Assembly: GCF_002812725.1 (NCBI RefSeq)
Contig: NZ_NMUN01000010.1
Coordinates: 372,001-436,000, forward strand
Direction of reading: 5' to 3'
Source of the DNA: Microbacterium sp. BR1
GTDB taxonomy: Bacteria > Actinomycetota > Actinomycetes > Actinomycetales > Microbacteriaceae
Length of the DNA: 64,000 nucleotides
Shown here piece after piece: positions 44,491 through 53,652 of the stretch (positions are counted from its first letter, which is position 1; every line of letters begins with the position of its first letter). A program made the translations under genes and the position numbers. Under the pieces are notes generated by a model. That model was given only the letters and a program-made list of their open reading frames with translations. It was not told where the DNA came from and made no database searches.

Positions 44491-45489
44491 ATGAAGATGC
44501 CGCTGCCGTTCACCCGCACGGCATGGCCGGGGGTCGCGGCGTCGAATCGGGCTGCCCGCCGACCAACGACGCAGCCGCCGCCCCGCCGCATTCGCGGTCT
44601 GACGCGTGGCCAGTGGTTGCTCGCCGTCACCGGCGGCGCCATCGCGGTTCTCTTCGCGACGGGCATGATCATCGCGCTGGCCCGCTGGATCGTGAGCCTC
44701 GACGAGGTCCGGGCGTTCCTGGCGACCTATCCCGGCGCGTACGCGCCGACGGTGGCCGTCGCGCCGGGCTTTCCCGCGTGGGCGCAGTGGCAGCACTTCT
44801 TCAATGTCTTCCTGATGGTGCTGATCATCCGCACGGGGTGGCAGGTTCGCACCGAGAAGCGTCCGGCCGCGTTCTGGTCGCCGCGTTCCAACAAGAAGCG
44901 CCGCATCAGCCTGAACCTGTGGTTCCACAACGCCCTCGACCTGCTGTGGTTCGTCAACGGCGTGATCTTCGTGGTGCTGCTGTTCGTGACCGGGCATTGG
45001 GTGCGCCTCGTGCCGACGAGCCTCGAGGTCTTCCCGAACGCCCTCTCGGCGGCGCTGCAGTACGTGTCGCTGAACTGGCCGACCGAGAGCGGCTGGGCGA
45101 ACTACAACAGCCTGCAGCAGCTGGCGTACTTCACGACGGTGTTCGTCGCGGCGCCGCTCGCCGCCGTCACGGGAGTGCGGATGTCGGGGGTCTGGCCGAA
45201 GAACACCGCCACCCTGAACCGGGCTTTCCCGATCGAGTGGGCGCGGGCCCTGCACTTCCCGGTGATGCTGTACTTCGTGGTGTTCATCGTCGTGCACGTC
45301 ACCCTCGTCTTCGCGACCGGGGCGCTGCGCAACCTCAACCACATGTACGCCGGAAACGATGGGCTCGGCTGGGCCGGTTTCTGGATCTTCGCCGCCTCGA
45401 CGGCCGTGATCGTCGCCGCGTGGGTCGCGGCGCGTCCCGTCGTGATCGTGCCCATCGCCCGCTTGTTCGGCAAGGTCAAGTCCCGCTGA
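44491..45489 (+). CDS. Cytochrome b/b6-like membrane protein
   Basis: This 332-residue integral membrane protein has a basic N-terminus (~40 residues), then about five helices. Histidines that could bind heme b occur in WQHFFNVFLMVLIIRTGW, LWFHNALDLLWFVNG and LHFPVMLYFVVFIVVHVTL, the pattern of cytochrome b561/formate-dehydrogenase gamma-type proteins. It should pass electrons between quinone and an extracytoplasmic enzyme. No partner is adjacent; the molybdoenzyme at 61.3 kb is a distant possibility. ATG 44491 is set by the ribosome-binding site. Confidence 0.8.
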   Translation: MKMPLPFTRTAWPGVAASNRAARRPTTQPPPRRIRGLTRGQWLLAVTGGAIAVLFATGMIIALARWIVSLDEVRAFLATYPGAYAPTVAVAPGFPAWAQWQHFFNVFLMVLIIRTGWQVRTEKRPAAFWSPRSNKKRRISLNLWFHNALDLLWFVNGVIFVVLLFVTGHWVRLVPTSLEVFPNALSAALQYVSLNWPTESGWANYNSLQQLAYFTTVFVAAPLAAVTGVRMSGVWPKNTATLNRAFPIEWARALHFPVMLYFVVFIVVHVTLVFATGALRNLNHMYAGNDGLGWAGFWIFAASTAVIVAAWVAARPVVIVPIARLFGKVKSR

Positions 45490-45506
45490 CGTCGCCCGCC
45501 GCCACA

Positions 45507-45539
45507 GGGTGTTTCGCCGCAGATGGGTGTTTCGGCGGC
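45507..45539 (+). repeat. Two direct copies of GGGTGTTTCGsCG, 18-bp period
   Basis: GGGTGTTTCGCCGC at 45507-45520 and GGGTGTTTCGGCGGC at 45525-45539. They lie in the 146-base gap between the cytochrome b-like gene and the histidine kinase gene. A short GGGGG-TTAT-CCCCC palindrome follows at ~45563-45577. Confidence 0.45.
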
Positions 45540-45623
45540 GAGGGTCGGCGGCCGGCCCGTCCGGGGGTTATCCCCCCGAGGAGTTTCCGGATGCCTCGGG
45601 CGCGCGCCGCGCAGGCCCAGGCC

Positions 45624-45629
45624 TACCGT
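45624..45629 (+). promoter_or_regulatory. Leaderless -10 element of the histidine kinase gene
   Basis: TACCGT, GGACCT, ATG at 45636. Confidence 0.6.
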
Positions 45630-45635
45630 GGACCT

Positions 45636-46922
45636 ATGTCCAGCACAGCCCTGACCGCCCCGGCCACCGCCGCACCCAGCCGGTCGCCCATCGCCTCACC
45701 GGGGCGTGTGTCGCTCTCGGCCCTCCACCTCGTCACCCTCGGCATTGTCGGTCCGGTCGTCTTCACGATCCTGATCACCCTGCTGAGCGTCGGCCTGAGC
45801 CTCGTGCTCGTCGTCGGCATCGGCCTGATCTTCCTGCTCGCGTTCGTCTACTCGCTCTTCGCGATCGGATGGCTCGAGACGGCGCGCATCGACGGCCTCT
45901 ACGAACTCGGCCTTCCCGCCCGTCGCGCCCGAAGGAGCGCCAAGACCGGGTTCGGCGGGTTCCTCCACACGATCTGGCTCCAGTTCATCGACGCGGGGAT
46001 GTGGCGCGCCGTTGCGAACGCCGCGATCGCAACGGTTCTCGGCCTGATCGTGCTGGGATTCCTCGGATTGCTCACCTCGGGAGTCGTGCTGGCGTTCGCG
46101 CCCCTCTTCGCGGACGTCGAAACGGTTCCGCTCGGCAACACGGGCGTCGAGGTCGGCGTCGCGTGGGCCGTTCCCACCGGCATCATCGCGGCGATCTTCT
46201 CACTCGCGGCGATCGTGGGCCTGGCCATCCTGCAGGGGGTCATCGCGCGGTCGATCCTCGTTCCCTCCCGCGAGGCGCAGCTCGTCGAGGCCGCACGCAC
46301 CTCCAACGTGCAGCGCGCGGGTGCCGTTCGGGCGGCCGAGGTCGAGCGGACGCGGATCGAGCGCGACCTGCACGACGGGGTTCAGCCCCGGCTCGTCTCG
46401 GTCGGCATGACCCTGGGGCTCGCCCAGCAGAAGGTCGACGACGACCCGGCGGCCGCGAAGGCGCTCATCGCCGAGGCGCACACGTCGACCAAGGCGGCGA
46501 TCACCGAGCTGCGGCAGCTCGCCCGAGGCATCCACGCCTCCGTCCTCGACGATCGCGGCCTCGACGCGGCACTGTCGGCCCTCGCCTCGCGCTCGCACAT
46601 CCCGGTCGTGCTCGACGTGCGCCTGACCGCGCGATGCAGCAAGACGGCCGAGGCCGCCGCCTACTTCGTCATCGCCGAGTCGCTGACCAACGCCGCCAAG
46701 CACTCACGTGCGAGCGAGGTGCGAGTTCTCGTCCGCGAACGCGAGGGCGGGATGCTGTGGGCCCGCGTCGAAGACAACGGCATCGGCGGTGCGCACGTCA
46801 CCCCGGGCGGGGGCATCGACGGCATCTCGCAGCGGGTGATCGGGGCGGGCGGTTCGTTCCGCCTCGACAGCCCGGCCGGCGGACCGACGACCGTAGAGGT
46901 GAGTGTGCCGTGCGCATCCTGA
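45636..46922 (+). CDS. Sensor histidine kinase (NarL-type system)
   Basis: This 428-residue membrane kinase has four hydrophobic helices in two pairs (about 30-82 and 120-205), with a soluble loop between the pairs, forming a Liar-like sensor domain (DUF1206/sensor type not assigned). The HisKA_3 dimerisation helix has ERDLHDGVQPRL with His246. The ATP-binding domain shows ESLTNAAKHSRAS, VEDNGIGGA and a GIDGIS motif. The response regulator gene overlaps by 13 bases, and the DUF4097 gene follows. Such sets usually respond to envelope stress (family knowledge). Confidence 0.9.
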   Translation: MSSTALTAPATAAPSRSPIASPGRVSLSALHLVTLGIVGPVVFTILITLLSVGLSLVLVVGIGLIFLLAFVYSLFAIGWLETARIDGLYELGLPARRARRSAKTGFGGFLHTIWLQFIDAGMWRAVANAAIATVLGLIVLGFLGLLTSGVVLAFAPLFADVETVPLGNTGVEVGVAWAVPTGIIAAIFSLAAIVGLAILQGVIARSILVPSREAQLVEAARTSNVQRAGAVRAAEVERTRIERDLHDGVQPRLVSVGMTLGLAQQKVDDDPAAAKALIAEAHTSTKAAITELRQLARGIHASVLDDRGLDAALSALASRSHIPVVLDVRLTARCSKTAEAAAYFVIAESLTNAAKHSRASEVRVLVREREGGMLWARVEDNGIGGAHVTPGGGIDGISQRVIGAGGSFRLDSPAGGPTTVEVSVPCAS

Positions 46923-47617
46923 TCTGCGAGGACTCGGTCCTGCTGCGCGAGGGACTCGTGCGACTGCTCGAGGATGCCGGTCACACCGTCGTCGCGGCCC
47001 TTCCCGACGCGGCAGAGCTGGATGAGCGGGTGGTGACGGATGCGCCGGAGCTCTGCATCCTGGACGTCCGGCTGCCGCCGACGTTCACCGATGAGGGCAT
47101 CCGCGCCGCGCTGCGCCTGCGCGCGGCGCACCCCGATCTGCCGGTGCTCGTGCTCTCGCAGTACGTCGAAGAGCGCTACGCGACCGACCTGATCGCGGGG
47201 GAGGGCGGGGCCCTGGGTTACCTGTTGAAGGACCGCGTGGCCGATGTCACCGAGTTCCTCGAGACGGTGGCCCGCATCGGCGCCGGAGCCACCGTGTTCG
47301 ACCCCGAGGTCGTCGCGCAGCTGCTCGGGCGTCGTCGCCGGGACGAACGGATGCGCCGGCTCACCGAACGCGAACGCTCGGTGCTCTCGCTCATCGCCGA
47401 GGGCAACTCGAACCAGGCCATCGCCCGTGCGCTGCACGTCAGCGAGGGCAGCGTCGAGAAGCACATCACGGCCGTCTTCCAGAAGCTCGATCTCGAGCAG
47501 GACGATTCCGGCAATAGGCGCGTGCTGGCCGCACTCGCCCACATCGAACACGGCACCCCCGCGCACCGCGGCGACACCAACTTTGGGGACGCCCCCCAGA
47601 CAGGAGCACTCCGATGA
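46910..47617 (+). CDS. LuxR/NarL-family response regulator
   Basis: This 235-residue protein has a receiver domain with acidic Glu7-Asp8, phosphoacceptor Asp52 (CILDVRLPP) and Lys107 (YLLKDRV), then a GerE-type helix-turn-helix (LTERERSVLSLIAEGNSN and ARALHVSEGSVEKHITAVFQKL). GTG 46910 is preceded by AGAGGTGAG. It is the partner of the kinase upstream. The stop overlaps the start of the DUF4097 gene. A Gly/Thr-rich tail of ~15 residues follows the HTH. Confidence 0.92.
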   Translation: MRILICEDSVLLREGLVRLLEDAGHTVVAALPDAAELDERVVTDAPELCILDVRLPPTFTDEGIRAALRLRAAHPDLPVLVLSQYVEERYATDLIAGEGGALGYLLKDRVADVTEFLETVARIGAGATVFDPEVVAQLLGRRRRDERMRRLTERERSVLSLIAEGNSNQAIARALHVSEGSVEKHITAVFQKLDLEQDDSGNRRVLAALAHIEHGTPAHRGDTNFGDAPQTGALR

Positions 47618-48507
47618 CCGACCAGCTCACACCCCCGGCCCCTCCCGCGCCGCCCGCACCCCCGACGGGGCCCGAGAACGGATCCGGCCCGGTCCCGCGG
47701 CCAGCCGCGCAATCGACCGCACAATCGGCCAAGGTGGTGGCGATCCTCACCGCGTCGCTCGGTGGGGTGATCGCCCTCGCGCTCGTGGGAAGCACCGTGA
47801 TCTCGACGATCGCGTCCGCCTCGGTCCGCACCGAGACCCAGGTCGTCGACGCCGCCGGTGTCGACGAGCTCGATATCGACGTATCGGCGGGGTCGCTCCG
47901 CATCGACTACGCGGACGTCGACGCGGCCTCGCTCGACGTCACCGGCGGGTGGGGCAGCGCCCGGTGGACGCTCGAACGCGACGAGGATCAGCTCGTCGTG
48001 TCGTCGCCCGATTGGGCCTTCGGTGGAGCCTGGCTCTTCGGCGGCAACGTCCGCGCCACGCTGACGCTGCCTCGCGAACTCGAGAACAGGGCGCTCGACG
48101 CCCAATTCACCGTCTCGGCCGGTGATCTCGACGCATCGGGTCGTTACGGCGAGCTCGATGTCGAGCTCGGGGCCGGCGCGGTCAACGTCTCGGGTGCGGC
48201 GCGCACGGTGAGTGCGGACATCAGCGCCGGACGCGCAGACCTCGATCTGACCGATGTCCAGACCGCCGAGCTCACCCTCAGCGCGGGTCGACTCGACGGT
48301 CGATTCGACGGGTCGCAGCCGCGGCTCGTCGAGGTGAACGTCAGCGCGGGATCGCTGAACCTGGCCCTGCCCGAGGGCGCCTACGACCTCACGTCGAGCG
48401 TCTCGGCCGGCCAGCTCGACAACCGCCTGGACACCTCGGCCTCGGCTTCGAGTCGTATCGCGGTGGAGCTGTCGGCGGGTCAGATCATCCTGCGCAGCGC
48501 CGACTGA
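47614..48507 (+). CDS. DUF4097-family membrane-anchored protein
   Basis: This 297-residue protein has a Pro/Ala-rich cytoplasmic N-terminus (PAPPAPPAPP), one membrane helix (~40-65) and an extracytoplasmic repetitive beta domain. The repeats carry the phrase VSAG or SAG again and again (VSAGSLRI, VSAGDLDA, ISAGRADL, LSAGRLDG, VSAGSLNL, VSAGQLDN, LSAGQIIL), which implies a beta-helix-like ladder. This is the DUF4097 type found next to LiaRS-like systems. ATGA overlap with the regulator suggests the three act together. Confidence 0.85.
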   Translation: MTDQLTPPAPPAPPAPPTGPENGSGPVPRPAAQSTAQSAKVVAILTASLGGVIALALVGSTVISTIASASVRTETQVVDAAGVDELDIDVSAGSLRIDYADVDAASLDVTGGWGSARWTLERDEDQLVVSSPDWAFGGAWLFGGNVRATLTLPRELENRALDAQFTVSAGDLDASGRYGELDVELGAGAVNVSGAARTVSADISAGRADLDLTDVQTAELTLSAGRLDGRFDGSQPRLVEVNVSAGSLNLALPEGAYDLTSSVSAGQLDNRLDTSASASSRIAVELSAGQIILRSAD

Positions 48508-48509
48508 AC

Positions 48510-49016
48510 TCAGCGGACGAAGCGGACTTCGGTGATCGTCTCACCCAGGAACGGCTCCTCGTGCGAGACGCCGTCGAGGGTGAATCCGTTGCGGTGATAG
48601 AACCGGTGGGCGCGGGGATTGTCGTCCGCGACCCAGAGGTACGCGCGCTCGTTCTCGGGAACGACGGCGTCGAACAGGCGCTGTCCGATGCCGGTCCCGT
48701 GCCAGGCCGCCAGTAGGTAGAGGAAGTACAGCTCGCGCGGACGCGGGGCGTCGTCGTCACGGGCGGGGCCCGCCCCGGCGAAGCCGACGATCTCGCCGTT
48801 CACGAGGGCGGCGTACTGCACGTAGTCGGGGCCCTGGTTCATCCAGTGCGTCCACAACTCGGCCATGCGGCGAGCGGACACACTTTCGAGCGCGGCCCGG
48901 CTGATCAGGTGGTCGTAGGTCTCGTGCCAGCAGGTGGCGTGGACCCGACCGAGGGCCTCGGCATCAACATCACGGACGGGGCGGACGACGACGTCGGTCT
49001 GGAGCTCTGCTTCCAT
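48510..49016 (-). CDS. GNAT family N-acetyltransferase
   Basis: This 168-residue protein has VVVRPVRDVDAEALGRVHATCWHETYDHLI (start of the fold, in pieces), a GNAT acetyl-CoA loop LLAAWHGTGIGQRLF and DDNPRAHRFYHRNGFTLDG near the end, the typical late strand. The first segment resembles acetyltransferases of the amino-acid/antibiotic-modifying type, but the substrate cannot be assigned. ATG at 49016 is fixed by a leaderless promoter. It converges on the DUF4097 gene with a two-base gap. Confidence 0.88.
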   Translation of the reverse strand: MEAELQTDVVVRPVRDVDAEALGRVHATCWHETYDHLISRAALESVSARRMAELWTHWMNQGPDYVQYAALVNGEIVGFAGAGPARDDDAPRPRELYFLYLLAAWHGTGIGQRLFDAVVPENERAYLWVADDNPRAHRFYHRNGFTLDGVSHEEPFLGETITEVRFVR

Positions 49017-49022
49017 GGCGAG

Positions 49023-49085
49023 ACTCTACGTCAGCCTCTCGCGCGGGGGAAATCGGAGGTGCGCGACTCCCGCCGAGAGGCTGAC
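49023..49085. promoter_or_regulatory. Leaderless promoter and 12-bp inverted repeat in a divergent gap
   Basis: Minus-strand TAGAGT (49028 to 49023), six bases, ATG at 49016. Directly upstream, GTCAGCCTCTCG (49030-49041) and its exact complement (49074-49085) flank a 32-base spacer whose ends can extend the pairing with one bulge. Confidence 0.5.
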
Positions 49086-49158
49086 CTCGCGGGCCGAACT
49101 GTCGGAAGTCCACAACGGATCCCCGATTGTGATGGGTGAAGGGGTACCGTCACGCTTC

Positions 49159-49719
49159 GTGAATGTGATCTGGCGCACGCTTCTCGTCATGCTCGCCGCG
49201 CGTCGTCGGTTGCGCCGCGACGGGCTCCTTCCGCCGACGACGGTCGGACGCATCCGTCTGCGAACGCTCCCCACCGATATCGATGTGCTGCGGCACATGA
49301 ACAACGGCCGGTATCTGTCGCTCTTCGACCTCGGACGCTGGGACCTGCTCGTCCGCACGGGGCTCGCCGACGCGATGCGCACGCACGGCTGGTACGCGGT
49401 GGTCTCGAGCGAGACGATCACCTTCCGCAAGTCGCTCGACCTGTGGCGCCGCTTCACGCTCGAGTCGCGCCTGATCGGCCACGACGACCGCGCCATCTAC
49501 CTCGAGCACCGGGCCGTCGTGGACGGTGAGATCTATGCGCGCGCGATCATCCGCGCCCGCATGCTCAAGCGGTCGGGCGGATCCTTGGGGCACGAGGAGC
49601 TGTTCGCCGCCGTCGGGCGCCCGGAGGGTCTGCCCGAGGTTCCGGACTGGGTGCACGAGTGGGCCGCGGCATCCGCTCTGCCCTCACCGCGCGCCGAGGC
49701 ACCCAGCGACTGGGGATAG
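49159..49719 (+). CDS. Acyl-CoA thioesterase-like (hotdog) protein
   Basis: This 186-residue protein has a hydrophobic N-terminal helix (VNVIWRTLLVMLAARRR), then a single hotdog domain: TLPTDIDVLRHMNNGRYLSLFD carries the family's D-x-x-x-H-M-N-N-G motif and FRKSLDLWRRFTLESRL the following strands. This matches the THEM6/YbgC-like thioesterases. The start is uncertain: GTG 49159 is chosen because it gives the usual N-terminus and follows TACCGT (49145-49150) by eight bases; ATG 49132 is an alternative. The substrate is probably an acyl-CoA. Confidence 0.78.
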   Translation: MNVIWRTLLVMLAARRRLRRDGLLPPTTVGRIRLRTLPTDIDVLRHMNNGRYLSLFDLGRWDLLVRTGLADAMRTHGWYAVVSSETITFRKSLDLWRRFTLESRLIGHDDRAIYLEHRAVVDGEIYARAIIRARMLKRSGGSLGHEELFAAVGRPEGLPEVPDWVHEWAAASALPSPRAEAPSDWG

Positions 49720-49776
49720 CGGGCGTCCGCAGATCGACGCGCCGGGCTGAGCCGGGCCGCTCCGAGGGCGCGGACG

Positions 49777-49782
49777 TAGGCT
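49777..49782 (+). promoter_or_regulatory. Leaderless -10 element of putA
   Basis: TAGGCT, GAGGAA, ATG at 49789. Confidence 0.6.
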
Positions 49783-49788
49783 GAGGAA

Positions 49789-52700
49789 ATGCCGCCTCTC
49801 GAGCCGAATCACGCGTCGCCGGGGCACGCGGACACCCGCGAAGCCGAGGCCGTCCGTCTGGCCGAGAAGTGGGTCGCGGAGTCCGCCGAGAGCACGGTCG
49901 ATCCCTCCGCGCGGCGGCTGGCCGGAATTCTGGGCGACCGCAACGGCCTGCCCTTCACCGTGGGGTTCGTGGACGGCGTCATGCGCCCCGAGAGCCTCGT
50001 CGCCGCCGCATCCCATCTTCACCGCGTCGCCCCGCTCGTCCCCGAATTCCTGCCGTGGTATCTGCGCGCCGCCGTCCGCGTCGGCGGTCAGATCGCGCCC
50101 GGGCTACCGGCCCCGGTCGTACCCATCGCGCGGCGCGTGCTGCGCGAGATGGTCGGGCACCTGGTCGTCGATGCACGCCCCGCGAAGCTCGGCCCGGCGA
50201 TCCAACGGTTGCGGGCCGACGGTGCCCGTCTGAACCTCAATCTGCTCGGCGAGGCCGTGCTCGGCGAGGGTGAGGCGCGACGGCGTCTCGAAGGCATCCA
50301 CGAACTGATCCTCAGGCCGGACGTCGACTACGTGTCGGTGAAGGTCTCGGCGATCGTGTCGTCCGTCTCGCTGTGGGCGTTCGATGACACGGTCGACCGG
50401 GTCGTCGAGCGTCTGCTGCCCCTGTATCTGAGCGCGGTCGCGGATGGCACCTTCATCAATCTCGACATGGAGGAGTACCGCGATCTCGACCTGACGATCG
50501 CGGTGTTCACGCGGCTGCTCGAGGACCCCCGCCTGGCATCGCTCGAGGCGGGCATCGTGCTGCAGGCCTACCTGCCCGACGCGCTGCCCGCCCTACGCGA
50601 GCTGACGGCGTGGGCCCGCGTCCGTGTCGCCGCGGGAGGGGCGCGCATCAAGGTGCGGCTCGTGAAGGGCGCGAACCTCGCCATGGAGCGGGTCGACGCA
50701 GCCCTGCACGGCTGGACGCTCGCGACCTATGACAGCAAGCTCGACACCGACGCCAACTACGTGCGCTGCCTCGACGAGGCGCTTCGCCCCGAAGCGACCG
50801 CCGCCGTGCGACTGGGCGTCGCCGGGCACAACCTCTTCGACGTCGCGTACGCGTGGTTGCTCGCCGGCGAGCGCGGGGTGCGTGACGACGTCGACATCGA
50901 GATGCTGCTCGGGATGGCGCAGGCGCAGGTCAAGGCGGTCGAGCGCGAGGTCGGTCGCGTGCTGCTCTACGTTCCCGTCGTCCGGCCGGACGAGTTCGAC
51001 GTCGCCATCAGCTACCTCGTCCGTCGACTGGAAGAGAGCGCGTCGAGCGAGAACTTCCTCTCGGCCGCGTTCGATCTCGATCACGACCCCGCGCTCTGGC
51101 AGCGCGAGCGGGCACGCTTCGGATCCTCGATCGCCCGGGCATCCAAGGCATCCCTCGCCGTCGGTCCGCGTCGTCGCCCGCGGGCCGACGTCTCGACCCG
51201 GCCCCCGGTCGACTCCGGTGACGTCGATCTGGACGAAACGCTCCCGGCGATCCGCCGCCCCGCACTCGGCGGGCCGAACGCCGAGCCCGATGCCGGGCTC
51301 ACGCAGGTCGTGCTCGGAATCGCGGAAGGGGCCAACGCGGGCACGCTCGGCGAAACCGCTGCCCCCGCACCCTCGCCCTTCCGTTTCGGCGACGACCTCG
51401 TCGAGACCGCCGTCTACGCACCGCGCGAGAAAGGGGCGGATGTCCCGGCGCTCGGTTTCGCCAACGCCCGATTCGCGAACGCCCGGGACTCCGACCCGTC
51501 GCTGCCCGAGACCCGTTCCTGGGCGGCTGGGGTCCTGGCCCGCGTGCCCGGGTCTGAGGCGGGTATCCGCACGATCCTCGCCGCCCGGCTCGACTCCGAG
51601 ACCCGGCTCGACGAACTCGTCGCCCGCACGCGCGAGGCCGGGGCGGCGTGGGGGGCGCGTCCGGCGGCGGACCGGGCCGCGGTCCTGACGAGGGCGGCAT
51701 CCGTCCTCGAGGCGCGTCGCGGTGACCTGATCGAGGTCGCCGCGGCCGAGACGGGAAAGATCTTCGCCGAGGCCGACGTCGAGGTGAGCGAGGCCGTCGA
51801 CTTCGCGCGCTATTACGCCGCGTCCGCGCACGAACTCGACGCCGTCAGCGGTGCGGTCTTCGTCCCCGCGCGGCTGACGCTCGTCACACCGCCGTGGAAT
51901 TTCCCGCTCGCCATCCCGGCGGGCGGCGTGCTGGCGGCGCTCGCCGCGGGGTCCGCTGTGGTCTTCAAGCCCGCGCCCCAGGCGCGCCGCTGCGCCGCCG
52001 TGCTGGCGGACGCGCTGTGGGATGCCGGGGTGCCGCGCGATGTGCTCGCGCTCGCGGACATCGACGAGGGCGGCCTCGGTCGCCAGCTCGTGGCGCACGA
52101 CGGCGTGGATCGTGTCATTCTGACCGGCTCGTGGGAGACGGCCGCGCTGTTCCGCTCGTGGCGCCCCGACCTGCCGCTGCTGGCCGAGACGAGCGGCAAG
52201 AACGCGATGATCATCACGCCGACGGCGGATCTCGACCTGGCGGCGCGCGACCTCGTCCGCAGCGCTTTCGGGCATGCGGGCCAGAAGTGCTCGGCGGCGA
52301 GCCTGGCGATCCTCGTCGGGCCGGTCGCGCGGTCCCGGCGCTTCGCCCGGCAGCTCGTCGACGCGACCGCCTCACTCCGCATCGGGATGCCAGAGGACCC
52401 GCGGTCCGACGTCGGCCCCCTCATCGAGCCGCCGACGGGCAAGCTCGCGTGGGCGCTGACGACGCTCGACGACGGCGAGCGCTGGCTCGTGCAGCCCCGG
52501 CCCCTCGATGACGAGCGACGCCTGTGGACCCCCGGCATCCGTACCGGCGTGGAAGACGGGTCACGCTTCCACCGCGAGGAGTTCTTCGGACCGGTGCTCG
52601 GGATCATGCGCGCACGGTCGATCGAGGACGCGATCGAGCTGCAGAACGCCGTCGACTACGGACTGACCGCGGGGCTCTACACGCAGGACCCCGCGGACCT

Positions 52701-53568
52701 GGAGCGTTGGCTCGAGAGCGTCGAGGCGGGCAATCTGTACGTCAACCGTGGGATCACGGGAGCGATCGTGCGGCGTCAGCCTTTCGGCGGGTGGAAGCGG
52801 TCCTCCGTGGGTGCTGGCACGAAGGCGGGTGGGCCGAACTACCTCATCGGGCTCGGGTCGTGGCGTCCCTCGGCGGGTGGGGCGCGCTCGGCGTCGCTGC
52901 ACCTGCGGGGACTCGACTCGCGGCTGACCGCGATCATCGAGGCCGCACAGGCCACGCTCGACTACGAGGCCTTCGAATGGCTGCGACGGGCGGCGCTGTC
53001 CGACGCGATCTCGTGGGACCGGGAGTTCGGTCAGGTCCGCGACGTCTCGCGGCTGGGTGTCGAGCGCAATCTCTTCCGCTACCGGCCCGTGCCCGTGGCC
53101 GTGCGCGCGACGGGCGATGCCGACTGGCGCGCCGTGTTGCGGGTGATCCTCGCGGGTGTCCGCGCCCGTTCGCGCTTCTCGCTGAGCGCCCCGGTTGCCC
53201 TGCCGCCGGCCGTGCGGCGCGTTCTCTCGGAACTGAACGTGGACGTGCGTGTCGAGACCGACGCGCAGTGGATCGAGCGGATGGCTGTCCGCCCCGTCGG
53301 CGGGTCCGCCCGGTCGGCCGCCACGGCGGACGATGCGCCCCCCGCGCCCGAAACGCGGGCCCGCCTGATCGGATCACCGGCCGCCGTCGTGTCGCTGCGC
53401 ACAGCGCTCGCCGAAGCCACCGGCGGCAATCCCGACCTCGCCGTGTACACGGATGAGGTGACGACGGCGGCTCGCATCGAGCTGCTGCCGTTCCTGCACG
53501 AACAGTCGATCTCGATCACGGCGCACCGGTTCGGTACGCCGGACCCGTGGAGCGAAGCCGTCATCTAG
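49789..53568 (+). CDS. putA: Bifunctional proline dehydrogenase / P5C dehydrogenase
   Basis: This 1259-residue enzyme oxidises proline to glutamate. The proline dehydrogenase barrel (~90-440) has INLDMEEYRDLDLT, IKVRLVKGANLAME and YDSKLDTDANYVRC. The aldehyde dehydrogenase half (~575-1020) has TPPWNFPLAIP, Glu800 in LLAETSGKN and catalytic Cys834 in GHAGQKCSAAS. A low-complexity linker of ~120 residues (454-574) with a FANARFANAR repeat separates them. A C-terminal region of ~230 residues follows. It is longer than most actinobacterial PutA. There is no N-terminal DNA-binding domain. Confidence 0.94.
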   Translation: MPPLEPNHASPGHADTREAEAVRLAEKWVAESAESTVDPSARRLAGILGDRNGLPFTVGFVDGVMRPESLVAAASHLHRVAPLVPEFLPWYLRAAVRVGGQIAPGLPAPVVPIARRVLREMVGHLVVDARPAKLGPAIQRLRADGARLNLNLLGEAVLGEGEARRRLEGIHELILRPDVDYVSVKVSAIVSSVSLWAFDDTVDRVVERLLPLYLSAVADGTFINLDMEEYRDLDLTIAVFTRLLEDPRLASLEAGIVLQAYLPDALPALRELTAWARVRVAAGGARIKVRLVKGANLAMERVDAALHGWTLATYDSKLDTDANYVRCLDEALRPEATAAVRLGVAGHNLFDVAYAWLLAGERGVRDDVDIEMLLGMAQAQVKAVEREVGRVLLYVPVVRPDEFDVAISYLVRRLEESASSENFLSAAFDLDHDPALWQRERARFGSSIARASKASLAVGPRRRPRADVSTRPPVDSGDVDLDETLPAIRRPALGGPNAEPDAGLTQVVLGIAEGANAGTLGETAAPAPSPFRFGDDLVETAVYAPREKGADVPALGFANARFANARDSDPSLPETRSWAAGVLARVPGSEAGIRTILAARLDSETRLDELVARTREAGAAWGARPAADRAAVLTRAASVLEARRGDLIEVAAAETGKIFAEADVEVSEAVDFARYYAASAHELDAVSGAVFVPARLTLVTPPWNFPLAIPAGGVLAALAAGSAVVFKPAPQARRCAAVLADALWDAGVPRDVLALADIDEGGLGRQLVAHDGVDRVILTGSWETAALFRSWRPDLPLLAETSGKNAMIITPTADLDLAARDLVRSAFGHAGQKCSAASLAILVGPVARSRRFARQLVDATASLRIGMPEDPRSDVGPLIEPPTGKLAWALTTLDDGERWLVQPRPLDDERRLWTPGIRTGVEDGSRFHREEFFGPVLGIMRARSIEDAIELQNAVDYGLTAGLYTQDPADLERWLESVEAGNLYVNRGITGAIVRRQPFGGWKRSSVGAGTKAGGPNYLIGLGSWRPSAGGARSASLHLRGLDSRLTAIIEAAQATLDYEAFEWLRRAALSDAISWDREFGQVRDVSRLGVERNLFRYRPVPVAVRATGDADWRAVLRVILAGVRARSRFSLSAPVALPPAVRRVLSELNVDVRVETDAQWIERMAVRPVGGSARSAATADDAPPAPETRARLIGSPAAVVSLRTALAEATGGNPDLAVYTDEVTTAARIELLPFLHEQSISITAHRFGTPDPWSEAVI

Positions 53569-53652
53569 CATCAGCGGCGGAAGCGGACGAACGGTCGGAT
53601 GCTTCGGACGCCTGGTCGGGCGCCGGCCCTCGGACTCTGCGAGGCTCGAACC

